From positions 4,772,501 to 4,836,500 of the forward strand of contig NZ_CP012830.1 of the NCBI RefSeq assembly GCF_001307155.1: a stretch of DNA of 64,000 nt, given 5' to 3'. Below the pieces are notes generated by a model. It saw nothing but the letters and a program-made list of their open reading frames with translations, searched no databases and was not told where the DNA came from. This stretch comes from Pseudomonas fluorescens. Lineage in GTDB: Bacteria > Pseudomonadota > Gammaproteobacteria > Pseudomonadales > Pseudomonadaceae. This document shows positions 32,883-42,121 of the stretch, one piece after another (position 1 is the stretch's first letter; each line of letters begins with the position of its first letter). The position numbers and the translations under genes are program-made.

Positions 32883-34376
32883 CTAGTGTGAAGTGCCCTC
32901 AGCAAACTCGATTTTGTTGCCGACGTTGTACTTGCCCGAGGGCTTGTTCATCGGCAGGCGCTTGATCTCTTTGAGGGTGTTGCTGTCGTAGACAATCAGC
33001 GCACCGTTGGTGGCCCAGATACTCAGCAGCAGATAGCGACCGTCGCGGGTGAATTCGACGTGGGCGGCGGTCTTGCCGGGCATCGGGCGTAGTGTGTGGG
33101 CGATTTCCAGAGTCTGTTTGTCGATCAGGTGAATCGCATCGTTGTCGGGACCGAAAAACACATCAGTCCAGGCATACCGCGAATTGACATGACTGCGCAT
33201 GAAGAATCCTGGCCCCAGGGTCGGTATTTCCTTGATCAGTTTCCAGGTCTTGAAGTCGATGACCGAGATCAGGCCCTTGCTGATGTTCGGCGTGGCGAAC
33301 ACCCACTCACCGTTACGTTTCCAATACGTCCCCGACCCCAGGTGCGGCATGCCCGGCAGCGGAATGTCGGTGACCACCTTGCCACTGTCGAGGTCGATCA
33401 CCTGGCCGCCCTTGGCTTTGCGCGATGTGGCCAGCAGTTGCTTGTAGTCCGGTGAAAAGGAAAAGTCGTCCAGCACATCCTCTGCCTTGATCCGTCGCGG
33501 TTCGAAGTCCGGTGTGCCGGCGCAGGGCAGCTCCCAGACTTCCTTCACATCCTTGAGTGCGACGATGAAGCTGTTACGCGGCGGGGCTGTGTACACCGCG
33601 CTGACCCGCGACGCGGTACCGTCCTGACCGATCGCAGGGATCGTTTTGACCAGCGACAGATCGTGGGCATCGAGCACCACGAGATTGCCTGGCAAGTAGT
33701 TGCCCACCAGTACCCAGCGGCCATCCTTGCTCACCGCCAGGTTGCGGGTGTTGAGCCCGGCGCGGACCTCGGCGATCAGTTTCAGGTTGTGCAAGTCATA
33801 CAGACTGATCCAGCCATCGCGAGAGGCCACGTAGACGAAGCGTCCATCCGGCGAGAACTTCGGCCCGCCATGCACGGCAAAGTGCGAAGCAAACCGTGCC
33901 AGCACTTCAAAGCGGTCGCCGTCGAGGATGTCGATGTGATGATCGCCGGCTTCGACCACCACGAACAGGTTCAGTGGATCGGCGCCATGCTGAGGAGTGT
34001 CGGGCAGCTTGTTGATATCAGTGAGAATGGAATGACTGCCGCGAATGTCATCGTTACTCCAGGTGGGAGGGGTGGCGGGTGGTTGCTGAAGGTAATCCAC
34101 CATCGCGTCGATCTGCGTGGGGTTGAACACGTTGGCATACCCGGTCATCTGACTCGCGGGGCGACCGTTCTGGATAACGCTGCGGATTTCGTCAGGTTTG
34201 ATCCGGCTCAGACTCTCCGGCAGCAAGGCCGGCCCCGCACCGCCGAAACGGTTGGCGCCATGGCAGCTCTGGCAATGCTGTTGGTAGAGGTTGGCGGCCG
34301 CGTCGGAGGGCAGAACCGCCGCACCGGCATGAGCCGGACCGATCCACAACAATGGGGCAAGCAGAATCCGCCTCAT
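32883..34376 (-). CDS. nirN: dihydro-haem d1 dehydrogenase, cytochrome cd1-like
   Basis: Periplasmic c-type cytochrome that introduces the last double bond into haem d1 before it is given to NirS. The 497 residues have a signal peptide (cleavage near AHA-GA), a cytochrome c domain with CQSCH (35-39) and a C-terminal eight-bladed propeller like NirS (repeats such as FSPDGRFVYVASRDGWISLY, ISKDGRWVLVGN-like). It is the terminal gene of the nir operon, as in P. aeruginosa, overlapping nirE by ATGA. Similar length to NirS but a separate branch. Confidence 0.94.
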   Translation of the reverse strand: MRRILLAPLLWIGPAHAGAAVLPSDAAANLYQQHCQSCHGANRFGGAGPALLPESLSRIKPDEIRSVIQNGRPASQMTGYANVFNPTQIDAMVDYLQQPPATPPTWSNDDIRGSHSILTDINKLPDTPQHGADPLNLFVVVEAGDHHIDILDGDRFEVLARFASHFAVHGGPKFSPDGRFVYVASRDGWISLYDLHNLKLIAEVRAGLNTRNLAVSKDGRWVLVGNYLPGNLVVLDAHDLSLVKTIPAIGQDGTASRVSAVYTAPPRNSFIVALKDVKEVWELPCAGTPDFEPRRIKAEDVLDDFSFSPDYKQLLATSRKAKGGQVIDLDSGKVVTDIPLPGMPHLGSGTYWKRNGEWVFATPNISKGLISVIDFKTWKLIKEIPTLGPGFFMRSHVNSRYAWTDVFFGPDNDAIHLIDKQTLEIAHTLRPMPGKTAAHVEFTRDGRYLLLSIWATNGALIVYDSNTLKEIKRLPMNKPSGKYNVGNKIEFAEGTSH

Positions 34377-35212
34377 ATCGCCACCTTGGGGTAGCGTTGC
34401 AGCGCTGGGGCGGGGTAAAAACGCGCCGGGTATTCCTGTTGTTGAGTAGCGAACAGATCAACCACTTTGCCGATCACCGTCAGCGTCGGAATGCCAGGTG
34501 GGCAATCCTGCGCCAGGGTCGGTAACTGGTGCAGCCTGCCTCGAGCAACATGCTGGTCGGGCCGCGTACCGTTGCTGATCAGCGCCGCCGGCGTGTCGGC
34601 GGGCATTCCGGCCTCGATCAAGCGCTGCGCGATAATCCCAAGGTTCGATAACCCCATGTAAAACACCAGGGTCTGAGTGCTGTCTGCCAGGCTGCTCCAG
34701 GGCAGTGCCAACTCTCCATCGCGTTGCAGGTGCCCAGTGATGAAACGGCAGGAGTTGACCAGATCCCGATGGGTCAGCGGAATGCCGGCGTAAGCGCTAC
34801 ACCCGGAGGCGGCAGTAATGCCGGGGACCACCTGGCAATCAATGTTACGTTGCAGCAGATACTCCAACTCCTCGGCGCCACGGCCGAATATGAACGGGTC
34901 GCCACCCTTGAGCCGGACCACGCGCTGCCCCAGATCGGCGAGGTCGGCGAGTAGTTCGTTGATCTGTTCCTGGGGCAGGCTGTGGCAGCCGCTCGCCTTG
35001 CCGACGTAATGCCGGGCACAGGTGAGGGGGATCAGCGTCAGCAGCTCGGGGCTGATCAGGCGGTCGTAAACCACGGCGTCGGCTTGCATCAACAGGCTCC
35101 AGGCACGCAGGGTCAGCAAGCGTGGATCGCCGGGGCCGGCGCCGACCAAGGCGACTTCGCCCGGTCTGAACGGGGACTCAAGTGCAGCCGGTAAAATAAT
35201 CGATGGATGCAT
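34373..35212 (-). CDS. nirE: uroporphyrinogen-III C-methyltransferase for haem d1
   Basis: Methylates uroporphyrinogen III at C2 and C7 to precorrin-2, first step of haem d1 synthesis. The 279-residue SUMT shows VGAGPGDP (23-30), VVRLKGGDPFIFGRG near 97-111 with the P-loop-like GGDPF, VPGITAASG and the C-terminal TVIGKVV. Start MHPSIILP (35212) has AAGGA 7 bases upstream, whereas the 7-codon longer start does not. Operon neighbours identify it as nirE rather than cobA or cysG. Confidence 0.94.
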   Translation of the reverse strand: MHPSIILPAALESPFRPGEVALVGAGPGDPRLLTLRAWSLLMQADAVVYDRLISPELLTLIPLTCARHYVGKASGCHSLPQEQINELLADLADLGQRVVRLKGGDPFIFGRGAEELEYLLQRNIDCQVVPGITAASGCSAYAGIPLTHRDLVNSCRFITGHLQRDGELALPWSSLADSTQTLVFYMGLSNLGIIAQRLIEAGMPADTPAALISNGTRPDQHVARGRLHQLPTLAQDCPPGIPTLTVIGKVVDLFATQQQEYPARFYPAPALQRYPKVAI

Positions 35213-35282
35213 GGGACGTCCTTGGTGCTTCATCAGGTGGTCCGGCCCCATCCTGTGTCAGATGGCTCGCCAGGCGGGTGCT

Positions 35283-36461
35283 TCAGTGCATGACGCAAGG
35301 GATGATCGTTGAGGGTGGTATGCCGATTTCTTCATCGCTGAGGTGGCAACCGGGGTCCTGGCCCCAGAGATCACCTTCGGCCCAGGCGCGGGTGCGGGTA
35401 TTGCCGTTGCAGATGCTTAGCCAGCGGCATTGACCACAGCGGCCACCGACGGCCCGAGGATGCGCGCGCAGCTGCTGCAACAAGGCGTCCGGGTGATCCA
35501 GCCACAGTGTGCGAAACGGCGTGTGCCGGACATTGCCCACCGAGTGCTGCCACCAATAGGTGTCGGGGTGTACTTCACCGGTGTTGTCGATGTTGGCGAT
35601 GCCGCTGCCCGAGGCGTTGCCGCCCCAGGCGCGGAGCATATGTTCCAGGCGTGGGTAATGTTCGGGTAGATGCAGGCCCACCCATTGCAGCAAGAGAATC
35701 GCGTCGGCATCGTTGTTGCCGCTGACAAAATCGCTGTCGCGACCGTGCTGGATGTCTTCCCAGGCCCGTTCGAAGATCAGCGTCATCGCCTCGCGGCTCA
35801 TCTGCTGTCGGGCGTCGAGCTGGCGGCTGCGTTTGCCGCGACCGCTGTAGTTGAGGTGCGACAGATAAAACTTTTGCACGTCGTACTCGCGCATCAACGC
35901 CAGCAGCTGGGGCAGCTGCGCATGGTTCGCCTGGGTCAATGTGGTCCGCAGCCCGACGCGAATGCCTTGTTCGCGACAGAGCTGGATCGCGTGCATGGAG
36001 CGGGCGAAGCTGCCCTTCAGCTGGCGGAAGGTGTCATGGGTGGCTTCCAGGCCATCGATGCTGATCCCGACATAGTCGAACTTCGCCGCGCTGATCTGCG
36101 TGATGTTCTGCTCATCGATCAGCGTGCCATTGGTGGACAAGGCCACAAAGAAACCTTTGGCGCGGGCATAGGCACCGAGCACAAACAGATCCTCGCGCAA
36201 CAGCGGTTCCCCCCCGGAAAGAATCAGTACCTTCACGCCAGCGTCGTGCAGGTCGTCAATCACGGTCAGCGCGGCGGCCGTATCCAGTTCGTCGCGAAAG
36301 ACACTGTCGGCCGAGGTGGCGTAGCAGTGTTTGCAGGTCAGGTTGCAGCGCCTGAGCAGGTTCCAGATCACCACCGGCGGCCGGTTGCTGCCCGGAGGAC
36401 TGGTTCTGGGGGCAGGCACCCGGTCGGTCAGGGCACGCAGATATTGGCTGATCCTCAACAT
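35283..36461 (-). CDS. nirJ: radical SAM protein of haem d1 synthesis
   Basis: Removes the two propionate side chains of 12,18-didecarboxysirohaem on the way to haem d1. The 392-residue protein has the radical SAM motif Cys39-x3-Cys43-x2-Cys46 (CNLTCKHCYATS), SGGEPLLRED, and a C-terminal SPASM-like cysteine set (GGRCGQCRWLSICNGN, DPGCHL) for an auxiliary cluster. The ATG at 36461 has an ideal AAGGAG; the frame open further upstream runs through nirH and is not part of the gene. Confidence 0.95.
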   Translation of the reverse strand: MLRISQYLRALTDRVPAPRTSPPGSNRPPVVIWNLLRRCNLTCKHCYATSADSVFRDELDTAAALTVIDDLHDAGVKVLILSGGEPLLREDLFVLGAYARAKGFFVALSTNGTLIDEQNITQISAAKFDYVGISIDGLEATHDTFRQLKGSFARSMHAIQLCREQGIRVGLRTTLTQANHAQLPQLLALMREYDVQKFYLSHLNYSGRGKRSRQLDARQQMSREAMTLIFERAWEDIQHGRDSDFVSGNNDADAILLLQWVGLHLPEHYPRLEHMLRAWGGNASGSGIANIDNTGEVHPDTYWWQHSVGNVRHTPFRTLWLDHPDALLQQLRAHPRAVGGRCGQCRWLSICNGNTRTRAWAEGDLWGQDPGCHLSDEEIGIPPSTIIPCVMH

Positions 36462-36487
36462 GCAAATCTCCTTGAGCCAGCGTGTGT

Positions 36488-36991
36488 TCAGCGTGGTGCT
36501 GGCGGTAGCCGTAAACCGGTTTTTTTCAGGATGCGACTGCTCACCAGCATCTCGTCGGCGACACAGGCGTCGCCCAGCAAGTAGCGCAGGTGTTCGCGGT
36601 AGCTGTCGATTTCCTCGCGGCTGCGACCGTGGACCATGGCGAACAGGTTGTAGCGCCACGCGGTTCGTCGCGGGCGTCGATAACAGTGGCTGACAAAAGG
36701 CTGCGCACCGATCAGCGCACCGAGGCGCGGCATATCGGTGTCGCGCACATCCCAGACTGTCATGCCGTTGTAGCGATATCCGAGGCGATAGTGGTTGGGG
36801 ACGGCGGCGATGCGTCGGATCGCGCCCTCGGCCTGCAAGCGCTTGAGCAAATCCAGGGTCGATTCGATACTCAGGTTCAGCTGTTCGGCGAGCCAGGTCC
36901 AAGGGTCGTCCAGCAGCGGTAGGCCCGCTTGGGTCAATTCGATCAGTCGGTGTGCCAGGGTGTCTTCAGACCGGGAAGTACAGACCGACAT
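36488..36991 (-). CDS. nirH: sirohaem decarboxylase subunit NirH (Lrp/AsnC-like)
   Basis: One of four homologous subunits (NirD, L, G, H) that decarboxylate sirohaem to 12,18-didecarboxysirohaem. The 167-residue protein has an AsnC-type winged helix (about 12-60) and an Lrp-like ligand domain with HCYRRPRRTAWRYNLFAMVH, where the His and Arg residues line the sirohaem site in studied homologues. It overlaps nirG by 26 bases. Confidence 0.93.
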   Translation of the reverse strand: MSVCTSRSEDTLAHRLIELTQAGLPLLDDPWTWLAEQLNLSIESTLDLLKRLQAEGAIRRIAAVPNHYRLGYRYNGMTVWDVRDTDMPRLGALIGAQPFVSHCYRRPRRTAWRYNLFAMVHGRSREEIDSYREHLRYLLGDACVADEMLVSSRILKKTGLRLPPAPR

Positions 36992-37409
36992 GGTAAGTCT
37001 CCTCTTTGGGCACGTTGAGCAGCGGCAAACCGGTCAGGGTTTCGATGTGCTGCAAGGTTTCGGTGATGCCTTGTTCGGTCGCGCAGCCGAGTACGAACCA
37101 CATGTTCCAGGCGTGTTCGCGTCGATAGTTGTGCGCCACTTCAGGCAGGGCGTGCAGTTGCTCGGCGACCTCTTCGAACCGTTCTTCCGGCACCGCCAGC
37201 GCCGCGAGGGTGAAGGCGCCACCGAGGCGTTCGATGTCGAACATCGGACCGAAGCGCGTGAGTATTCCCTCACAGAGCAGTTCGTGGACGCGGTGAAGCA
37301 ATTCAGTACTGCTGCTGTCCAGTTCGCTGGCCAGTGCCTGCCAGGGGTTACGCACCAGCGGCAGGCCCAGTTGCAAACGGTTGATCAGCCGACGGTCAAG
37401 ATCATCCAT
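36966..37409 (-). CDS. nirG: sirohaem decarboxylase subunit NirG
   Basis: 147-residue AsnC-like protein of the NirDLGH set: winged-helix N terminus (LDRRLINRLQLGLPLVRNPW) and the NirD/G-type core FTLAALAVPEERFEEVAEQL with HNYRREHAWNMWFVLG. It resembles NirD more than NirL/H, in line with the two subunit pairs known. Start at MDDLDRR, overlapping nirL by 8 bases. Confidence 0.93.
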   Translation of the reverse strand: MDDLDRRLINRLQLGLPLVRNPWQALASELDSSSTELLHRVHELLCEGILTRFGPMFDIERLGGAFTLAALAVPEERFEEVAEQLHALPEVAHNYRREHAWNMWFVLGCATEQGITETLQHIETLTGLPLLNVPKEETYHVGLYFPV

Positions 37410-37917
37410 GGGGCGTGGTTCCCGTTGAGGAGGCGGCAAAGCGTCCGCCGCACTGTTTAAAGACGTGGGTGCTGAACAGCAGTTGGTGGGGCAGGTCGCT
37501 CAGCAAGTGTTCTTCCAGCAACGCCTGGATCTGCGCCTCGACCTGCGCGCGTTGGCGCCCGTGAACCATGCAGAAAAGGTTGTAGCGCCACTGCGGCAGG
37601 CGCCGCGGCCGTTGATAGCAGAGGGTGATACCGGGCGCTTGCCCCAGGCGTTGGCCGACTTCGTCGATCAGCGCGTCCGGAACATCCAGCACCAGCATGG
37701 CGTTGGCAGCAAAACCCAGCGCGCGATGGTTGAGCACCAGACCGACCCGCCGAAACAGCCCTTGTTCGTGCCACTGATGCATTTGCGCGAGCACCTGGTT
37801 TTCATCGGCGCTTATCCGTTCCGCGAGGGCCTGATAAGGCCGTGATACTCTCGGCAATCCGCCTTCCAGATGCCGACGTAGCGCCAGTGCCTGTTTGGGG
37901 CTCAATCCCGGCTTCAT
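37402..37917 (-). CDS. nirL: sirohaem decarboxylase subunit NirL
   Basis: 171-residue member of the same set, H-type: RRVGLVLNHRALGFAANAML and CYQRPRRLPQWRYNLFCMVH are the counterparts of the NirH segments. ATGA overlap with nirD and 8-base overlap with nirG show tight translational coupling, expected for subunits of one complex. Confidence 0.93.
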   Translation of the reverse strand: MKPGLSPKQALALRRHLEGGLPRVSRPYQALAERISADENQVLAQMHQWHEQGLFRRVGLVLNHRALGFAANAMLVLDVPDALIDEVGQRLGQAPGITLCYQRPRRLPQWRYNLFCMVHGRQRAQVEAQIQALLEEHLLSDLPHQLLFSTHVFKQCGGRFAASSTGTTPHG

Positions 37918-38372
37918 GGGCCTTCTCCCAGGGCAAAACCGAGGTTGATGCGGTAAGCGGTCAACATCGGCAGATCCAGCGGCGTGAGGCCGGTATCTTT
38001 CTCGAGTTCGTCGAGTACGCGTTCGATGTGTGGGCGATCAGGCCCGGTCAACACAAACCACAGGTTGTAGAAATGCTCCCGTGCGTAGTTGTGATTGACC
38101 TCGGGATACTGGCTGACGCGCTCGGCGACTTGTTGCAGGCGTTCGGCGGGCACGGCGAAGGCGGCGAGGGTGCTGGCCCCGGCGCGGCTGTGTTCGAACA
38201 CCGGGCCGATCCGCGAGAGGGTGCCGGCCTGATCCATTGCTTGCAGGCAGGCCAGCACTTGCGCCTCGTCGCAACCGAGGACTTTGGCGATCTCTTTATA
38301 CGGTTCCGGGCACAGTGGCATGTCGTGCTGGAAGCGATCGATCAGTTGGCGACTGAGCAGGTCGAGGTTCAT
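37914..38372 (-). CDS. nirD: sirohaem decarboxylase subunit NirD
   Basis: 152-residue Lrp/AsnC-like subunit: LSRQLIDRFQHDMPLCPEPY at the N terminus, RIGPVFEHSRAGASTLAAFA and HNYAREHFYNLWFVLTG in the core, matching NirG. Start MNLDLLSR is one base after the nirF stop. Confidence 0.93.
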   Translation of the reverse strand: MNLDLLSRQLIDRFQHDMPLCPEPYKEIAKVLGCDEAQVLACLQAMDQAGTLSRIGPVFEHSRAGASTLAAFAVPAERLQQVAERVSQYPEVNHNYAREHFYNLWFVLTGPDRPHIERVLDELEKDTGLTPLDLPMLTAYRINLGFALGEGP

Positions 38373-38373
38373 T

Positions 38374-39552
38374 TCAATAGCCCATTTTCTGTGCGCGACT
38401 GCTGAAGAAGATGCCACTCGGCGCGATGGCGGGAAGGGTGCTCAGCAGTTTCAGGCTGTACGGGTCCCAGACCTGAATCTGATTGCCATCGCGTAATGAC
38501 AGCCACAACTGGTCGCCGCGCGCGGTGAACTCCATGTGCAGCACCGCCGGCCCCGGTCGCAGGTCGGCGACCACGGCGTGGGTTTCGGTATCGATCACCT
38601 GAACCCGATCGTTGTCCGGGTAGGCGAAATTGACCCACAGCTGCCGACCGTCTGGCCGTGAGGTGACGAACACCGGCTGCCCGGCCACAGGGATGGCCGC
38701 GGTCTGCTGCCAGCTGCGCGAATCCATCACCAGTACTTGATGGTGGCCGACGGCGGGCACAAAGGCCTGGTTGTCAGCAACCGCCCAGCCTTCCAGATGG
38801 GGCATCTTGTAGACGGGTAATTTCACCTGGCCGCGCCCGTAATCACCAAGCACCCGCTGCACGCCACGCTCCAGATGCCAGAGGTCGAGTTGGGCCATGC
38901 CGTCTTCGCCGAACAACCCGGCCATGTAATAGCGCCCATCCGGGGTAATCAAGGCATCATAGGGCTGTTGGCCGATGTTCTTGAAGCGGTTGATCTGCGG
39001 TGTGTTGCCTCGGCTGAAGTCGGCGGTCCAGATTTCGCCGCTATCGAACAGGCTGAACACGAAACGTTGTCCGGGGGCATCCACCAGACCAACCACCCGA
39101 GAGCGTTTGCTGCCATCGGCCAGGGCTGTGGCGGGAATGTCGGCCACCTGTTGCAGGGTGTTGGCATCGAATACCTTGACGCCGCCGGGCACATAGTTGG
39201 ACACCGCGATCAACTTGCCGTCCTGACTGATTGCGCCGCCGATGCTGTTGCCGCCCTGGATGACCCTATGGTCGATGCGTTGGGTCAGCAGGTCGATTTT
39301 GCTCAGTCCGCCGTCGCGACCGAACACATAGGCATAACGCTGGTCGTGGGAGAACACCACCGAGGCATGGGACAGGTCGCCCAAGCCTTCGAGGCGAGCC
39401 AGCGCGGTGCGGGTGTCGCTTTCGATGATTTGTACGCTACCGCTGGTGCGCTCAATCACTACACCCAGGTCGCCCGTGCCGCGCAGGGGGGACTGAACGC
39501 AGGCGGATAACAAGAGGCCGGTCGCCGCTGACAGCAGGATTGAACGGATCAT
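38374..39552 (-). CDS. nirF: haem d1 biosynthesis protein NirF, lipoprotein
   Basis: Periplasmic, membrane-anchored protein required for a late step of haem d1 formation. The 392-residue precursor has a lipoprotein signal with LLSAC (Cys18) and a NirS-like propeller (ISQDGKLIAVSNYVPGGVKV, ITPDGRYYMAGLFGEDGM). Start MIRSILL overlaps the nirC stop by ATGA. The N-terminal longer frame is nirC coding sequence. Confidence 0.94.
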   Translation of the reverse strand: MIRSILLSAATGLLLSACVQSPLRGTGDLGVVIERTSGSVQIIESDTRTALARLEGLGDLSHASVVFSHDQRYAYVFGRDGGLSKIDLLTQRIDHRVIQGGNSIGGAISQDGKLIAVSNYVPGGVKVFDANTLQQVADIPATALADGSKRSRVVGLVDAPGQRFVFSLFDSGEIWTADFSRGNTPQINRFKNIGQQPYDALITPDGRYYMAGLFGEDGMAQLDLWHLERGVQRVLGDYGRGQVKLPVYKMPHLEGWAVADNQAFVPAVGHHQVLVMDSRSWQQTAAIPVAGQPVFVTSRPDGRQLWVNFAYPDNDRVQVIDTETHAVVADLRPGPAVLHMEFTARGDQLWLSLRDGNQIQVWDPYSLKLLSTLPAIAPSGIFFSSRAQKMGY

Positions 39553-39875
39553 GATGCGGGATATCCCTGGAGAAGAAGATTGACCAGCCAACGGATGTCG
39601 TCAGCACTGAGCAGCGGGCCCCAACCGGGCATGGCGGTGCCGGGGCGACCTTGGGTGACGGTGGCAATCAGGCTGCCCCGGGGCTTGCCGGACAATGCGC
39701 TACGGGTCAGTTCAGGGCCCAGCCCACCGGTCATTCGCAGCCCATGACAGGCACCGCAATCCTGGGCCAGCAGGTGTTCGAGTTGCGCCTGACGCTTGGC
39801 GTCCGGCGTCGCTACCGAGGTCGCGCAAATGAGGAGGAGGGCCGCCAGAAGCACCGCGTGTCGATAAACCTTCAT
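39549..39875 (-). CDS. nirC: c-type cytochrome NirC
   Basis: 108-residue periplasmic monohaem cytochrome with a signal peptide and one CGACH site (40-44), plus a candidate axial Met in AMPGWG. In P. aeruginosa it can donate electrons to NirS and takes part in maturation. Located between nirM and nirF as in the classical operon. Confidence 0.92.
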   Translation of the reverse strand: MKVYRHAVLLAALLLICATSVATPDAKRQAQLEHLLAQDCGACHGLRMTGGLGPELTRSALSGKPRGSLIATVTQGRPGTAMPGWGPLLSADDIRWLVNLLLQGYPAS

Positions 39876-39891
39876 GACGCCCTCCCGTTGG

Positions 39892-40206
39892 CTATTTGAG
39901 ACTCAAGACCCAGGTCGAGAGGGTCTGCGCTTCTTCATCCGTTACTGGGTTGGCCGGCATCGGTATCGGTCCCCAATTGCCTTGTGTGCCGTTCTTGATG
40001 TGGTTAGCCAGGGTATCGGCGGCACCGGCGACACCAGCGTTCTTGGTGGCTACCTCCTTGAGCGCCGGGCCGACGAGCTTGGTGTCGATGGCATGGCAGG
40101 CGGCGCAGGGTTTGCTCTTGAACAGCTCTGGCGCGTCTTGCGCCATCACCGGTTGCAGGCTCAATGCGCCAGCCAGGACGATCAGTGATATCAGCGTATT
40201 TTTCAT
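39892..40206 (-). CDS. nirM: cytochrome c-551
   Basis: Electron donor to nitrite reductase in the periplasm. The 104-residue precursor has a signal peptide (to MAQ-DA), haem site CAACH (34-38) and the axial methionine loop GPIPMPANPVTDEEA characteristic of Pseudomonas cytochrome c-551. Directly follows nirS by 24 bases. Confidence 0.96.
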   Translation of the reverse strand: MKNTLISLIVLAGALSLQPVMAQDAPELFKSKPCAACHAIDTKLVGPALKEVATKNAGVAGAADTLANHIKNGTQGNWGPIPMPANPVTDEEAQTLSTWVLSLK

Positions 40207-40230
40207 GACGATTCCTTTCATTGATGGAGC

Positions 40231-41922
40231 TCAATAAATGTCGTGTTGGGTGTTGTAGACGTTGAATTTTCCGGTGGGCGTAATCAGCCGTTTGTCCTTG
40301 ATGACTGATTTGAGCTTCAGGGTTTTGTCGTCGATCACCACCAGTGCCGACTCGTCTGCCTGGCCACTCCACACGGAGAACCAGACCTCATCGCCGGCCT
40401 TGTTGTACTCCGGTTGTACAACGCGCATGGCCCCTTGCTTGATGCCGGCGTACTCGGCGATGGGCAGCACGGTGTAGCCGGCGTCGAGCTTGTCGAGATT
40501 GAACACCGCCACCGACTGACTGAGCTTGGCGTCCGGGTTGAGGGTGGTGTCGACATACAGGTGGCGCGAGTTGGGGTGGGTCTTGATGAACAACGAACCG
40601 CCGCCCTGGCCCTTGAGCGAGGCGACCTGTTTCCAGGCGTATTGCGGGTGTTTGATCGGGTCGGTGCCGATCAGCGAGATACCGTCATCTCCCAGATGGC
40701 TGGTGGCCCAGACTGGCCCGTAAGCCGGATGGTCGAAGTTGGCGCCGCGGCCTGGGTGAGGGGTTTTTCCGACGTCCACCAAAGCAGTCAATTTGCGCTC
40801 TTTGGAGTCGATCACGGCGATCTTGTTGGAGTTGTTGGCGGCGGTCATGAAATACCGATGAGTGCTGTCCCAACCACCGTCATGCAGGAACGGCGCGGCA
40901 TCGATGTAGGTGACGGTGAGGTTTTTGATGTCCTGGTAATTGACCAGCATGACCTTGCCGGTTTCCTTGACGTTGACGATGAACTCCGGCCATTCGTGGG
41001 AGGCGATGATCGCCGCGACCCGGGGTTCCGGGTGGTACTCCTGTTTGTCGACGGTCATGCCACGGGTCGAGACGATTTGCTTCGGCTCCAGGGTTTCGCC
41101 ATCCATGATGGTGAACTGCGGCGGCCAATAGGAACCGGCGATGGTGTATTTGTCTTGGTAGCCCTTGAACTTGGAGGTCTCCACCGAGCGTGCTTCGATG
41201 CCCACTTTGACTTCGGCGACCTTGGTCGGCTCCACCGGCCACAGGTCGATCATGTCGATCCGGGCGTCTCGACCAATCACCAGCAGGTAGCGACCGGAGG
41301 CTGAAATACGCGAGATGTGCACCGCATAACCAGTCTCGATCAGCTTGACGATTTTCTTGCTGTCACCGTCGATCAGAGCGATCTTGCCGTCATCGCGCAA
41401 CGTCACCGAAAACAGGTTGGGTAGATTGAGTTTGCTCAGCTGTTTTTTCGGACGGTCCTCGGGCTTGACCAGTACTTTCCAGGTTTTCAGCGTCTCGGCC
41501 ATGCCCCATTCCGGCGGCGTTGGCGGCGTGTGCTGAATGAACTTGGCCATTGCCGTGATCTGGTCCTTGGTCAGGGCGTTGGACGTCCCCCAATTCGGCA
41601 TGCCCGCCGGTGACCCATAAGTAATCAAGGCCTCCAGATACGGTTGCCCACGGGACTGGGTGATGTCCGGTGTCAGTGGTTTTCCGGTGGCACCTTTGCG
41701 CAGAACGCCGTGGCAACCGGCGCAGCGCTGGAAGTAGATCTCCTTGGATGCGTCGAAGTCGGCCTGGCTCAGGTCCGGCGCTCCCGCGGTTTTGACCATG
41801 GGCGGGGTGGCCGCTCCTGCGGCAGGTTCCTCAGCGGCAACGGCATGACTCATTGCCAGGGCCAGCGTTGAACACAGTGTGGCGGCAGTCAGAGCAAACG
41901 TTTTTCTATTGCTGATCAGCAT
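40231..41922 (-). CDS. nirS: cytochrome cd1 nitrite reductase (NO-forming)
   Basis: Periplasmic reduction of nitrite to nitric oxide. The 563-residue precursor has a signal peptide (MLISNRKTFALTAATLCSTL..., cleavage near VAA-EE), a haem c domain with CAGCH (67-71) and the eight-bladed haem d1 propeller, with conserved GYAVHISRISASGRYLLVIG (in two parts), SHEWPEFIVNVKETG and HPNSRHLYVDTTLNPD. First gene of an eleven-gene operon. A shared ANR/DNR box at 42027 lies between it and divergent nirQ. Confidence 0.98.
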   Translation of the reverse strand: MLISNRKTFALTAATLCSTLALAMSHAVAAEEPAAGAATPPMVKTAGAPDLSQADFDASKEIYFQRCAGCHGVLRKGATGKPLTPDITQSRGQPYLEALITYGSPAGMPNWGTSNALTKDQITAMAKFIQHTPPTPPEWGMAETLKTWKVLVKPEDRPKKQLSKLNLPNLFSVTLRDDGKIALIDGDSKKIVKLIETGYAVHISRISASGRYLLVIGRDARIDMIDLWPVEPTKVAEVKVGIEARSVETSKFKGYQDKYTIAGSYWPPQFTIMDGETLEPKQIVSTRGMTVDKQEYHPEPRVAAIIASHEWPEFIVNVKETGKVMLVNYQDIKNLTVTYIDAAPFLHDGGWDSTHRYFMTAANNSNKIAVIDSKERKLTALVDVGKTPHPGRGANFDHPAYGPVWATSHLGDDGISLIGTDPIKHPQYAWKQVASLKGQGGGSLFIKTHPNSRHLYVDTTLNPDAKLSQSVAVFNLDKLDAGYTVLPIAEYAGIKQGAMRVVQPEYNKAGDEVWFSVWSGQADESALVVIDDKTLKLKSVIKDKRLITPTGKFNVYNTQHDIY

Positions 41923-42026
41923 TCCATTTCTCCTCAGGCAAGACCTTTGCGATGTGCTTTGACGGCAGCGCAGAACGCAGGTTCTTAGTGCCGTGCAAGG
42001 CTATGCCCGAGCAGGCCAATGCTCGC

Positions 42027-42040
42027 TTGACCGCGATCAA
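42027..42040. promoter_or_regulatory. ANR/DNR box between nirS and nirQ
   Basis: TTGACCGCGATCAA, symmetrical except one position, 105 bases from the nirS start and 82 bases from the nirQ start; can serve both divergent operons, as in P. aeruginosa. Confidence 0.85.
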
Positions 42041-42121
42041 GTTTGCCGGCCATGTCACTTGCCAGGTTGTCGCAGGCGCTCGTAGCGTGTTGCTTGAATC
42101 CGCTTTTGGAACAGGCAGCCC

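Noticed and set aside
36462..36902. Upstream extension of the nirJ frame
   Set aside because: The extension overlaps nirH in another frame; the ATG at 36461 with AAGGAG is the true start.
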